Made by a program: the position numbers and the translations under genes. The notes under the pieces are model-generated. The model saw only the letters and a list, made by a program, of their open reading frames with translations. It ran no database searches and had not been told where the DNA came from. This document shows, in pieces, positions 16,464 through 25,562 of a stretch of DNA of 64,000 nt. Every line of letters begins with the position of its first letter. The stretch's first letter is position 1. This DNA comes from Blastopirellula marina (lineage in GTDB: Bacteria > Planctomycetota > Planctomycetia > Pirellulales > Pirellulaceae), in NCBI RefSeq assembly GCF_002967765.1, contig NZ_PUHY01000004.1:434001-498000 (forward strand). The letters are read 5' to 3'.

Positions 16464-19367
16464 ATGGACGGCGTAGATCCCCATACTTACGACATCGCGA
16501 ACTTGGAAGAGATTGCGAGCAAAGCCACTTTGCAGCGGGAGCGTGCGCGCGAGTTTCTGGAACGTCATCGTCAGGGCGTCAGCGAAATTGAGCAGCGTAT
16601 CTCGCAGCAACTGCAGCAGATATCGCAAAAACTGGTTGAGAAGGAAGGCCATCTCAACGAGCGTGATTCCGCCGCCGAGGCTTCCTCCGAAGACCTCGAG
16701 CGCCAGTCAAATGAGCTGGCCGCGTCGATCGATGCGCTGCAAGCACGCGAAGCTGCACTCGAAGCCCAGCTACAGCAATTCGAGGCAGAAAAAGGGACGC
16801 GTGCGCAGTGGGAAGCCGAACGTAACGAGCTCATCTCCGCACGCGATCGTTTACATGCTGATCTGAAGTCGGTCAACGATGCGAAGGCCAGCCTGCAGCA
16901 GGAGATCCTCGACCAACAGGCCAAGCATAGCGAAGCGCTCAAGAACCTTCAGGCTGCCCAGCAAAATGGCCAAGCTGCGGAAGAGCTACAGAACCAACTG
17001 AATGCTCGGATTGCGGAACTGGAGTCGCAACTCGGACAAGTAACCAGCCAGCGTGACGAAGCCAACTCGGTACTTGAGCTGGCTCGCAAAGCTGCCGACG
17101 ATCGGGCCTCCCATGTATCTGATCTGGAGCAGGCACTCACTAGCGAGCAAAATCGCTCCGACGAATTCCAAAAACAAGTCAATCAACTTCAAGAGCAAGT
17201 ATCAGGGGTTCAAAACGAACTCGGCTCCTTGCAGGGTGAAAAGCAAGGGATCGAGCAGCAACTGGCCGATACCCGATCGCAAAACGCCGAGCTCGAAGGT
17301 AGCCTGCAAGAGCAAAAGCTTCTAGCCGACGATCTCGCTGGAAAGCTGCAACTGGCGGAACAGCAACGCGACGAAGTGAATTCGCGTCTCTCTCAAAACG
17401 GCTCGGAAGCCGAGCAACAGATTGCCGAGCTGCAATCGCAGCTGCAAGCCGCTCAGGGCACGGTGCAAGGACTGGAATCGGAGAGGCAGCGACTCGGCGG
17501 CGAGATCGATCAAATCAAATCGCAGCTAGAATCTCAGTCGGCTGACCACCAACATACGCTATCCGCGAAGGACGACGAACTCTCGCAACTGCAAGCCAAG
17601 CTGGAAGCGGCCGAGCAGGAACGCGGACAGCTACAGCAGAATCTCGATCAGGCTAACCAAGCTGGCGAGGCAGTGGCTTCGCTGCAGCAGGAAGTTTCCG
17701 ATCTTCAAGCCAAGCTGAGCGAAGCAGAACAAGTCGCGTCGCAAGTTGGGCCACTCCAGCAAGAGCTAGAGCACCTTAAGAGCAGCACGGTCGATCGTTC
17801 GCAGTTCGACTCGCAAGTGGCAGAGCATCAGAACACCCTGGCCGCGAAGGATCAAGAGCTGACGCAGCTGCGTGGTCAGCTGGAAGAGGCACAAAAAGGA
17901 AACGAAGCGGTCGGTCGACTTCAGCAAGAACTGGAGCAGCTCAAGGCGAGCACCGTCGACAAATCTCAGTTCGATTCGCAAGCAGCCGAGCATCAAAATG
18001 CCTTGGCAGCCAAAGAGGGAGAGCTCACCCAGCTTCGCGAGCAACTTGCCCAGGCAGCAGCAGCGAACGATGAAGTCGAACGACTCAAGCAAGAGCTCGA
18101 GTCGCTTCAGTCAGGTAGCGTTGACAAGTCACAGCTCGATTCTTTGGCCGCCGAGCATCAATCGACACTTGCTGCGAAAGAAGAAGAGCTCGCTCAACTT
18201 CGTACCCAATTGGAAGCAGCTGAAAAGCAGCGTGACGAAGCTCAGCAGAACATGGGCGAAGCAAGTCAGGCTTACGACGCGATCTCGCAATTGGAACAAG
18301 AGTTGGATCATCTCAAAGGTGAACGAGATGACTTGTTGGCTCGTCTGGAGAAACGAGATGCCGAGCATGGCGATCTGAATGATTCGCAAGACAAGCTTCG
18401 CTTCGAGAACGAATCGCTCAAAAAGCAAATCGAAGAAGCCAACGGCGAGTTGGAAAGCCAGTTGGCGGCGTCACAGGTCGCTCTTTCCCAGGCCCGCGGC
18501 GACCATGAACAAAGTCGCGAACAAGTCAGCAGTCTGCGACGTCAGCTGGAGACCCTTCAGGAAGAAGCAGCCAAGCTGCGGGAAGAGAACGAGTCGCTGC
18601 AGGCGGGTGGCGGCGAAGTCACCAACGAAGATTTCGCACACCTGCGTCAAGAACGTGATTCGCTGTTAGAGAAGATCGCCGATCTTAAGGATCAAATCGA
18701 AGGAGGCGGAGTTCCCGATGACGAACGTGTCCAATCTTTGGAAAGCCGTTTGCAGCTAACCTTGGACGACTTGAAAGATCTCAAGAAAGAGAACGCCAAG
18801 CTCGCGAAAGATTTGGAAAACGCTCGCAAGTCGGGTGGTGCGGTCGTCGACGACGGTGGCAGCGACTGGGAGGCGACGAAGCGTCGTATGCTGGCCCAGT
18901 TGGAAGCGGAATACAACGACGACGATCCAGATGAAGCCGCTGAGAAGCTTTCCATTCAGGAAGCCATCGATAACGGTCAGCAAGCGGTTGCCGCCAAGGA
19001 ACGGGAGATCGAAGAGCTGCGCGAACAACTCGAGCAAGTCGAGGCGAATGCTAATGAAGGAGGCGTCGCACATGGTGCTCATGCGATCGCGCAGATGCTC
19101 GATCAAGACGAGCTCATTGCTCAAGAACGCGAGAACTTGAAAACGCTACAAGGTCAATGGAAAGAGAAGCTGCGAAAAGCAGAAGTCGACATTTCGGTCG
19201 AGCGCGCCAAGATTGCTCGTGATCGAGCCGAATTGGAAGAAAAGATCGCTCAATTGGAAACAGAAAAAGCTCGACTGTCCAAAGCGGCCCCTGCAAAGCC
19301 GGGTCAGGAAAAGCCAGCCAAGGGGAATTGGCTGTCCCGTCTTGGGCTTAAAGAGGGGGATTCCTAA
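16464..19367 (+). CDS. Large coiled-coil protein with internal 55-residue repeats (unknown function)
   Basis: 967 residues, almost entirely Gln/Glu/Leu-rich coiled coil from about residue 15 to 945, with no ATPase heads, no signal peptide and no membrane segment. It is therefore not an SMC or Rad50 despite the resemblance. Residues 441-605 hold three tandem, near-identical units starting STVDRSQFDSQ, STVDKSQFDSQ and GSVDKSQLDSL, with an older degenerate copy before them. A Gly-rich break lies near 820-840, and the C-terminus ends in a short, possibly conserved NWLSRLGLKEGDS motif after a Lys/Pro/Ala linker. It probably forms a long cytoplasmic rod or scaffold. It is monocistronic with a good promoter; function unknown. 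Confidence 0.85.
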   Translation: MDGVDPHTYDIANLEEIASKATLQRERAREFLERHRQGVSEIEQRISQQLQQISQKLVEKEGHLNERDSAAEASSEDLERQSNELAASIDALQAREAALEAQLQQFEAEKGTRAQWEAERNELISARDRLHADLKSVNDAKASLQQEILDQQAKHSEALKNLQAAQQNGQAAEELQNQLNARIAELESQLGQVTSQRDEANSVLELARKAADDRASHVSDLEQALTSEQNRSDEFQKQVNQLQEQVSGVQNELGSLQGEKQGIEQQLADTRSQNAELEGSLQEQKLLADDLAGKLQLAEQQRDEVNSRLSQNGSEAEQQIAELQSQLQAAQGTVQGLESERQRLGGEIDQIKSQLESQSADHQHTLSAKDDELSQLQAKLEAAEQERGQLQQNLDQANQAGEAVASLQQEVSDLQAKLSEAEQVASQVGPLQQELEHLKSSTVDRSQFDSQVAEHQNTLAAKDQELTQLRGQLEEAQKGNEAVGRLQQELEQLKASTVDKSQFDSQAAEHQNALAAKEGELTQLREQLAQAAAANDEVERLKQELESLQSGSVDKSQLDSLAAEHQSTLAAKEEELAQLRTQLEAAEKQRDEAQQNMGEASQAYDAISQLEQELDHLKGERDDLLARLEKRDAEHGDLNDSQDKLRFENESLKKQIEEANGELESQLAASQVALSQARGDHEQSREQVSSLRRQLETLQEEAAKLREENESLQAGGGEVTNEDFAHLRQERDSLLEKIADLKDQIEGGGVPDDERVQSLESRLQLTLDDLKDLKKENAKLAKDLENARKSGGAVVDDGGSDWEATKRRMLAQLEAEYNDDDPDEAAEKLSIQEAIDNGQQAVAAKEREIEELREQLEQVEANANEGGVAHGAHAIAQMLDQDELIAQERENLKTLQGQWKEKLRKAEVDISVERAKIARDRAELEEKIAQLETEKARLSKAAPAKPGQEKPAKGNWLSRLGLKEGDS
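17784..18278 (+). repeat. Three tandem 165-bp coding repeats inside the coiled-coil gene
   Basis: Units begin at 17784, 17949 and 18114 and are each 165 bp (55 codons). Protein copies share VD-SQ-DS--AEHQ--LAAK--EL-QLR. The third copy diverges in its last part, where extra residues appear. Fifty-five is a multiple of 11, so the unit could keep a hendecad register. This is a product of in-frame duplication, not a CRISPR or mobile element. Confidence 0.85.
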
Positions 19368-19516
19368 CCGCAGCTTGATGATTGACCCTCGGGTGGTGGG
19401 TACGCTTAATTGAGATGGGCTAGTATCGGTGGCCTGAAATCGTAGGATGGTAGGCTTTCTGTTCGCAATTAGGACCATCCGACGGGCCAATGACCCGACG
19501 GACTACGACTAACAGC

Positions 19517-19897
19517 ATGTCGAAGTTCACGCACCACATCTTTGTCTGCGGCAAATGCAAGCCGTCCAAGCGGCGTCCAAAGGCCGATTCGCATGATCCT
19601 GGTAAGTTACGCGCTGCCTTGAAAAAGGAAATCAAGCGGCTTGGGATCAAAGCGGACGTGCGTGCCAACGATTCCGGTTGTTTAGACCAATGCGACGACG
19701 GTCAGGTCGTTGTGATCTATCCGCAAGCGATCTGGTATGGCGGAGTTGGCGTGGAGGATGCCGAACGCATCATTCACGAGACAATTCTGGCCGGAAATAT
19801 CTTAGAAGACTTACGGATTCCCGACGAACTACTAAGATGCGGCAAAGCGGCGAAGAAAGACAAATCGACCGCGGCTGAACCGACGCAGGGAGACTAA
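19517..19897 (+). CDS. Thioredoxin-like [2Fe-2S] ferredoxin
   Basis: 126 residues from ATG 19517 (the frame opens at 19490). It has the thioredoxin-like ferredoxin layout: N-terminal HHIFVCGKCKP, then NDSGCLDQCDDGQVVVIYP, then WYGGVGVEDAERIIHETILAG. Candidate cluster ligands are Cys11, Cys14, Cys55 and Cys59; Cys14 sits closer to Cys11 than in the Aquifex ferredoxin, a variation common in short-loop members. The likely role is electron transfer in the cytoplasm, partner unknown. trkA begins 12 bp downstream, so the gene may be co-transcribed with the potassium-uptake genes; a functional link is not established. Confidence 0.9.
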   Translation: MSKFTHHIFVCGKCKPSKRRPKADSHDPGKLRAALKKEIKRLGIKADVRANDSGCLDQCDDGQVVVIYPQAIWYGGVGVEDAERIIHETILAGNILEDLRIPDELLRCGKAAKKDKSTAAEPTQGD

Positions 19898-19909
19898 GGG
19901 CTCACGTTC

Positions 19910-21253
19910 ATGCGAATCGTCATTCTAGGAGCTGGGACCGTCGGAACGTGGATCGCGGACCTGCTGTGCCGAAACAATCACAGCGTCACCGTGGTTGAAA
20001 GCAATCAAGATCACGTCCGCGCGATCAATGCCGAACTCGATATCCGCGCCATACATGGTTCCGCGTCCGAATCGGCGATCTTGTTCCAAGCGGGCATCAT
20101 TGGCTGCGACCTTTGCCTGGCGTTGACCGGCGACGACGAAGTGAACATTGTCGCAGCCAGCATGGCGAAAGCGATGGGAGCTCGGCGTAGCGTGGCACGT
20201 GTCTACGGACGGGTTTTCCGTGACCTGAGCACGTTTGATTATCAGCGACATTTTCGGATCGACCGCTTTCTGAGTCTTGAGCATCTTTCCGCGGTCGAAT
20301 TCGTCCGTGCGATCCGTTCGCCTGGTAGCGCGGTGCTCGAGAACTTTGCCCGCGGCGAACTGGAAGTTCAAGAGATCATCTGCGACGATCCCGCACCGGC
20401 TACTGGCAAGCCGCTCAAGGAAGTGGGCCTGCCCAAGGGGGTGCGTGTTGGAACGATTCAACGGCAAGGCAAGACCTGGATTGCAGGGGCTGGTGACTCG
20501 ATTCAATTGGGCGATCACATCACGCTGATTGGAACCCGCGAAGAAATCGACAACGTCAAATCAAAGTTTGAGGTGAAGTCATCACCGGTTCGCTCGGTGG
20601 TGATTGCTGGCGGCGGTGAAACGGGGCTCGCTTTGGCTCGTATGTTGGAAGGCCAGCGATACCACGTGACGATGATGGAAGAGAACATGGAACGCTGCGA
20701 GTTCCTGGCACGCTTGCTGGAACACACGACGGTCGTGCATGCCGATGCGACCCGAAAGGCGATCCTCGAAGAAGAGCGTGTTGGCAAGACCGACGTCTTT
20801 GTCGCGTGCACCGGCGACGATGAAAACAACATCATGTCCTGCGTCGAGGCTCGCGAAATCGGCGCGCCTGAATGTATGGCGATTGTACAGCGGCCAGACT
20901 ACGCCAACGTGGTCGAGAAGCTGGGTATTAACTTGGCGGTTAGCCCGCGAAATGTGGTTGCCCGGCAAGTGTTAGGACTGCTTAATAGTGGCCCGATCAT
21001 TTCCAAGAAGAACTTGCCTGGAGGCGGGATCGCCATCGTCGAGTTCGAGGTCATGCCTGGCGTCAAAGCGACGCAACATGTCATCGCTAATCTTAAACTG
21101 CCGACTCACTGTCTGATCGCGGCGATCCTCAGTTCCGACTACGTTCGTGTGGCTTCCGCCGACGATCGTCTGACGCCTGGCGACACGGTAATCGTGCTAG
21201 TGGACGAAGCTTCGTTGGATCCCGTCGTGAAGTTGTTCGACGAAACTTCCTAA
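19910..21253 (+). CDS. trkA: Trk system potassium uptake regulatory subunit TrkA
   Basis: 447 residues: two RCK modules in tandem, each with a Rossmann NAD-binding half (VILGAGTVGTWIADLL at the start; VIAGGGETGLALARML near 225) and a TrkA_C half. Acidic residues at the ends of beta-2 (VVES; MMEE) fit NAD(H) binding. TrkA forms a cytoplasmic ring that gates TrkH according to nucleotide state. trkH follows after 22 bp, so the pair is an operon and probably a complete potassium-uptake system. Confidence 0.96.
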   Translation: MRIVILGAGTVGTWIADLLCRNNHSVTVVESNQDHVRAINAELDIRAIHGSASESAILFQAGIIGCDLCLALTGDDEVNIVAASMAKAMGARRSVARVYGRVFRDLSTFDYQRHFRIDRFLSLEHLSAVEFVRAIRSPGSAVLENFARGELEVQEIICDDPAPATGKPLKEVGLPKGVRVGTIQRQGKTWIAGAGDSIQLGDHITLIGTREEIDNVKSKFEVKSSPVRSVVIAGGGETGLALARMLEGQRYHVTMMEENMERCEFLARLLEHTTVVHADATRKAILEEERVGKTDVFVACTGDDENNIMSCVEAREIGAPECMAIVQRPDYANVVEKLGINLAVSPRNVVARQVLGLLNSGPIISKKNLPGGGIAIVEFEVMPGVKATQHVIANLKLPTHCLIAAILSSDYVRVASADDRLTPGDTVIVLVDEASLDPVVKLFDETS

Positions 21254-21275
21254 TTGCACTTAATCTTAGGGCATC

Positions 21276-23186
21276 ATGAACTATCGCTTGGTGTGTCGAC
21301 TGCTTTCGATCGTCTGCCTGATTATTGGCGTGACGATGGTGTTCAGCCTGCCTTGGGCTTGGCCGCAGTTGGGGCACCGCACCGGCGAAGACTTCCAGCA
21401 ATTTGAAACGTACGGCTTCCTTGGCCTGATCTATTCGATTTTGCTAAGCATTATTAGTTGGGCCGTGTTCTGGCGAATTGGTCGTCATGCTCAGGGAGAT
21501 TTGTATCGCCGCGAAGCAATGGCGGTCGTTGGGCTGAGTTGGCTTGTGGCGACCATTTTGGGAGCGATGCCGTATATTCTTAGCGGATCGTGCAACAAGT
21601 TGGCCGTGCGATTGTTCGATTCGTACGAGCTTGCACCCCAAGTCTATGGCGACCCGGTCTCGCCGCTAAACAAAGAACAGTTTGCGTTGGTGCATTCGTT
21701 GGTGTCGGCAGGCGCCAAAGGGCTTTCGCCACAGCGATTGGCGGAACAGTACGATGCCAAGATGAAGCATTACGAGCCAGGTGATCAGCCGACTCAGGAC
21801 TTCAAAAACGTTTTTGACGAACTAAGTGAGGTGCCCCATTGGCGAGGCGTGCTGATTCGTCCTGGGCAAGATCCCGATAGTCCGCTCGATCGATCCGAGC
21901 ACTATCGCATTCGTAGCGTTCGCATGAACATCGCCGACGCCATCTTTGAATCGCAATCAGGTTTCAGTACGACTGGGGCCACCGTAATCGCGGATCTGGA
22001 AGATCCGATCAGTCTGCCGCACTGCGTCTTATTCTGGCGAAGCAGTACGCACTTTCTCGGCGGTTTAGGGATCATCGTGCTATTCGTGGTGATCCTAGGG
22101 CAAGGCTCCGCGGGTAAAGCGCTCATGCGGAATGAAATCCCTGGCCCAAGCAAGGAAGGATCTCACTCTCGTATGCAGCATACAGCCTGGATGTTCGCCG
22201 GGCTGTATTGCGGCTTAAATGTGATTCTGACGGCACTATTGTGGGTGTTGGGGATGAACTTCTTCGATGCGATTTGCCACGCATTTGGTACGTTAGCAAC
22301 GGGCGGTTTTAGTACATACAATGCGAGCCTTGGTCACTTCTATCAAGTCGATCATACAAGCGGCGCTTGGATTGAATACGTCGTTATCGTCTTCATGGTG
22401 CTTGCCGGATCGAACTTCACGTTGCTTTACTTCTTGATGATCGGTCAGGCTTATCGATTGATCGGTGATATCGAGTGGCGATACTACATGGGCATCATTG
22501 TCGGCGTGACGATTTGTGTTGTCTGCTTCGGAATGGTTTACGATGACTTCATCATCGATCCCAACACGTCGTTCTTTACCGAAGCCCAACTGGCGCTGCG
22601 CAACGGATTGTTCCAAGTGGTGTCGATTATCACGACAACCGGTTACGGTACGCATGACTTTGATAAGTGGAACAGTTTTGGCCGCGGTGTGCTGTTTTTG
22701 CTGATGTTTGTTGGTGGTTGTGCTGGTAGTACAGGGGGTGGATTGAAGGTGATTCGCCACATCCTCTTCCACAAGATTTTGTTTTTGCAGCTAGAAAAGT
22801 CGTACCATCCGTCGGTTGTGCGTCCGTTACGTTTGGGTGGCAAGCCGGTCGATGACCCTGATTTGCAAACCAATATTTTGATCTACTTCAGCTTGATTCT
22901 CGTTCTGTTCGTGTTCGGTTGGTTGTCGATCGTTACGCTTGAACCCGATGCGACATGGGGAACGACCGACGAGCATATCGAACACAAGTTAATCGATAGT
23001 GCCACCGCCGTCGCGGCGACACTTAACAATGTCGGTCCAGGCCTCGGGATCATTGGCGCCACGCAGAACTACGCCAATTTCAGTTGGTGGACGAAGCTGC
23101 TCTTTACTGCGTTGATGATGATCGGGCGACTCGAGATTTTCGCCGTTTTGGTGCTCTTGATGCCACGATTCTGGCGGTCGCGATAG
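21276..23186 (+). CDS. trkH: Trk system potassium uptake protein TrkH, with an extra soluble insertion
   Basis: 636 residues, about 150 longer than E. coli TrkH. Four selectivity-filter segments are visible: SGFSTTGATV (about 228-237), LATGGFSTYN, TTTGYGTHDF and LNNVGPGLG. The extra length is mainly a polar segment of about 110 residues (about 104-217) inserted between the membrane helix ending PYILSG and the first pore helix (NIADAIFESQ); by topology it should face the periplasm. The channel-like core appears intact. It works with TrkA, encoded directly upstream. Confidence 0.95.
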   Translation: MNYRLVCRLLSIVCLIIGVTMVFSLPWAWPQLGHRTGEDFQQFETYGFLGLIYSILLSIISWAVFWRIGRHAQGDLYRREAMAVVGLSWLVATILGAMPYILSGSCNKLAVRLFDSYELAPQVYGDPVSPLNKEQFALVHSLVSAGAKGLSPQRLAEQYDAKMKHYEPGDQPTQDFKNVFDELSEVPHWRGVLIRPGQDPDSPLDRSEHYRIRSVRMNIADAIFESQSGFSTTGATVIADLEDPISLPHCVLFWRSSTHFLGGLGIIVLFVVILGQGSAGKALMRNEIPGPSKEGSHSRMQHTAWMFAGLYCGLNVILTALLWVLGMNFFDAICHAFGTLATGGFSTYNASLGHFYQVDHTSGAWIEYVVIVFMVLAGSNFTLLYFLMIGQAYRLIGDIEWRYYMGIIVGVTICVVCFGMVYDDFIIDPNTSFFTEAQLALRNGLFQVVSIITTTGYGTHDFDKWNSFGRGVLFLLMFVGGCAGSTGGGLKVIRHILFHKILFLQLEKSYHPSVVRPLRLGGKPVDDPDLQTNILIYFSLILVLFVFGWLSIVTLEPDATWGTTDEHIEHKLIDSATAVAATLNNVGPGLGIIGATQNYANFSWWTKLLFTALMMIGRLEIFAVLVLLMPRFWRSR

Positions 23187-23307
23187 GCAATTCGGTCAAA
23201 ATGATGCGCAAACGCCTCATTGATTGCCACGTGCTTGCAAGCTACGCGTGCTAGAACTTTAATAGAGATTAACCTCCGCGCGCTTCTCTTAGGAGAATTC
23301 CCCTCAA

Positions 23308-23952
23308 ATGCGATTTGCTATTTTCTGTCTGTTCTTGACCGCTGGATTTTTGCAGACGGACGCTTACGCGCAGCGCCGTCAGCAGCCTAAAGAAGAACCC
23401 CTTTCGTTGCCAGCCGATCCACGGTTGGTTGAAATTCATCGTGAGTTTGTCAGCAAAGCGGAAAAGCTTGGTGATGAGTATGCTCGCAAGAAAGATTGGG
23501 AGAAGGCCCGCGTTGCCTTCACAGAGATCTTGAAACTGGTTCCCAATTACAAGCCAGCCGTCGAGAAGATGAAAGTGATCAACGGCGAGCTGTCGACCGC
23601 CAACAAGAAGATCGTTACGGTTGAAGCTCGCGAAGGCTGGCAAGATACCGGGATCGATGTCGTCGCGGGAACGCCGATTACGTTTCGAACCGAAGGGGAA
23701 TGGATGTTCGCCCACATCGGGGACGCCAACGGTTTAGAAATTCCACGTGAAATGCGAGACTATCGTCTTGGTTCGCTGATCGGCGTTGTGGCCAAGTCGG
23801 CTGTTCCAGATAAGGATACCGTTCCATTCACGATCGGCACCCAAAAGCAAATGGGCATGCCACAGACTGGCCGCTTGTTGTTGAAGATGCACGATATCTA
23901 CAACGATGACAATCGCGGATCGATTCGTGTAGAGATTACTGGCAACTTCTAA
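23308..23952 (+). CDS. Small secreted protein: signal peptide, TPR-like helices, PA-IL/LecA-like beta domain
   Basis: 214 residues with a clear Sec signal peptide (about 1-21, ending DAYAQ) and AGGAG upstream. Residues about 35-90 form a helical hairpin with TPR character (KDWEKARVAFTEILKLVPNYKPAVEKM). The C-terminal domain (about 105-214) has the pattern GWQDTGIDVVAGTPITFRTEGEWM, LGSLIGVV, GRLLLKMHD-Y-DN-GS, as in galactose-binding PA-IL-like lectin domains, where the Asn/Asp near the end coordinate calcium. Ligand binding is inferred, not shown. The SLC13 carrier gene follows 16 bp later. Confidence 0.75.
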   Translation: MRFAIFCLFLTAGFLQTDAYAQRRQQPKEEPLSLPADPRLVEIHREFVSKAEKLGDEYARKKDWEKARVAFTEILKLVPNYKPAVEKMKVINGELSTANKKIVTVEAREGWQDTGIDVVAGTPITFRTEGEWMFAHIGDANGLEIPREMRDYRLGSLIGVVAKSAVPDKDTVPFTIGTQKQMGMPQTGRLLLKMHDIYNDDNRGSIRVEITGNF

Positions 23953-23968
23953 GCAAGGATGCAGTCAC

Positions 23969-25507
23969 TTGGCCGAAGCGACAAAAGAGCCGCCAACCCT
24001 CGCGGCCAGGATTGGTTTGTGGCTCGGCCCGTTGGCCGCGATCGTCTTGTGGAGCATGCCCACGGTTGGTTCTTGGTTGGCGGTTGATCTTCAACTCAAG
24101 CCGGTCGATCAACCGCTTAACGCCATGGCAGGCGCGTTTGCCTGGATGGCGATTTGGTGGTTAACCGAAGCCATTCCTTTGGCAGCGACCTCGTTGTTGC
24201 CATTAGTCCTGTTTCCGCTGCTTGAAATTCAGCCAGTCAAAGAGGTTGCCGCTGCGTACGGCGATCACAACATCTTCCTCTTCCTGGGCGGCTTTCTGAT
24301 TGCCCTGGCGATTGAACAAGCTGGTCTGCATAAGCGACTCGCGCTAACGATCGTCTACATAATGGGGGATAATCCGGCCCGGCTGCTGTTGGGGTTCATG
24401 CTGGCGACAGCGCTCATGTCGATGTGGATCTCGAATACCGCGACCACGCTGCTGATGTTGCCGATCGCTACGAGCATTCTGGCAGTTGCCGACTTGAAAC
24501 TGATCAACGAATCGTCGCGGAAGAACCTGGGAATTGGATTGATGCTGGGTATCGCGTATTCAGCCAGTATTGGTGGTGTGGCCACCCTTGTCGGAACGCC
24601 GCCGAACATCGCCTTCGCGTCGTTTTATCGCGATACGTTTCCCAACGAGCCGAACGTTTCGTTCCTGGCTTGGATGTTGATGGCCCTCCCCTTCTCTGCG
24701 GTGTTCCTGTTTGTTGCTTGGGCGGTTCTGGGATATTTGTTGTATCCCGTAAGCAGCAAAGAATCGCTTGGTGGTCGCGCGGTGATTTTGGACGAGCTTC
24801 ACAAGTTAGGGCCTTTGTCCGCCGCAGAGTGGCGCGTCGGTGCCGTCTTTTTTGCGACCGCATTGCTGTGGATCTTGCGCGAGCCGGTCGAAGGTTGGGG
24901 CTGGGGAATGGCGTTCGTCACCGAAGATGGCAAGCAGTACGTGAGTGACGCGACGACGGCGATCGCCATGGCCGTGCTCTGTTTTCTAATTCCCCGAGGT
25001 GGCCAGAGCGAGCCTCGTCAGCCGCTGCTCAATTGGGATGTGACCGTGAAGGTTCCTTGGGGCGTGTTGCTGCTTTTCGGTGGAGGCACCGCATTAGCCA
25101 AAGCGGTCAAGGCTTCCGAATTCGATCTCTATCTGGGATCGCACATGGCGAGCCTGATGAGTGATATGTCGCATTCTGCGATGGTCGTGGTGACGGCCAC
25201 GGGGATGATCTGGTTGACGGAGTTCACCTCGAACTTGGCGAGTGTGCAGACGTTCAATCCTGTGCTAGGCAGTGCATCGCAGGAGCTCGGTGTGCCTCCC
25301 TTGTTGCTGTTGGTCCCGGCAACATTGGCCGCAAGCTGCGCCTTCATGATGCCAGTGGCCACACCGCCGAATGCCATCGTGTACGGTTCTGGCCGCGTGC
25401 CGATTGGTAAGATGGTGAAAGCGGGAATCGTGCTTAACATCATCTCGATCATTCTGGTTTCGACCACCGTCCTGGTGCTGGGACGAATCCTGATCGGCAG
25501 CGCCTAA
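23969..25507 (+). CDS. SLC13/DASS family sodium-coupled anion (dicarboxylate or sulfate) symporter
   Basis: 512 residues with 11-12 membrane helices. The family's paired motifs are present: SNTATTLLMLPIA (SNT motif, about 151-163) and the second-half TEFTSNLASVQTF (about 411-423), which line the sodium and substrate sites, and the two Pro-containing repeats GTPPNIAFAS and ATPPNAIVYGSG. The start is TTG at 23969, chosen because AAGGA lies 9 nt upstream and no ATG is in frame until residue 30. It imports dicarboxylates or sulfate; the sequence alone does not decide. A hairpin overlaps the stop. Confidence 0.92.
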   Translation: MAEATKEPPTLAARIGLWLGPLAAIVLWSMPTVGSWLAVDLQLKPVDQPLNAMAGAFAWMAIWWLTEAIPLAATSLLPLVLFPLLEIQPVKEVAAAYGDHNIFLFLGGFLIALAIEQAGLHKRLALTIVYIMGDNPARLLLGFMLATALMSMWISNTATTLLMLPIATSILAVADLKLINESSRKNLGIGLMLGIAYSASIGGVATLVGTPPNIAFASFYRDTFPNEPNVSFLAWMLMALPFSAVFLFVAWAVLGYLLYPVSSKESLGGRAVILDELHKLGPLSAAEWRVGAVFFATALLWILREPVEGWGWGMAFVTEDGKQYVSDATTAIAMAVLCFLIPRGGQSEPRQPLLNWDVTVKVPWGVLLLFGGGTALAKAVKASEFDLYLGSHMASLMSDMSHSAMVVVTATGMIWLTEFTSNLASVQTFNPVLGSASQELGVPPLLLLVPATLAASCAFMMPVATPPNAIVYGSGRVPIGKMVKAGIVLNIISIILVSTTVLVLGRILIGSA

Positions 25508-25535
25508 AAAAGGAGGCCTGATATCAGACCTCCTT
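25506..25535 (-). terminator. Terminator of sppA overlapping the stop of the SLC13 gene
   Basis: The inverted repeat AAGGAGG/CCTCCTT encloses a short palindrome (CTGATATCAG). On the minus strand a run of six T follows, whose complement overlaps the SLC13 TAA codon. It ends sppA (stop 27 bp away) and may also stop plus-strand transcripts. Confidence 0.8.
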
Positions 25536-25562
25536 CGAATTGGCATGCGGAACCAAACCGGA

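Noticed and set aside
17784-18278. Regular repeats suggesting CRISPR
   Set aside because: The units are 165 bp, in frame and protein-coding, with no unique spacers.
16464-19367. SMC or Rad50-like ATPase
   Set aside because: No Walker A, signature or Walker B motif at either end; only coiled coil.
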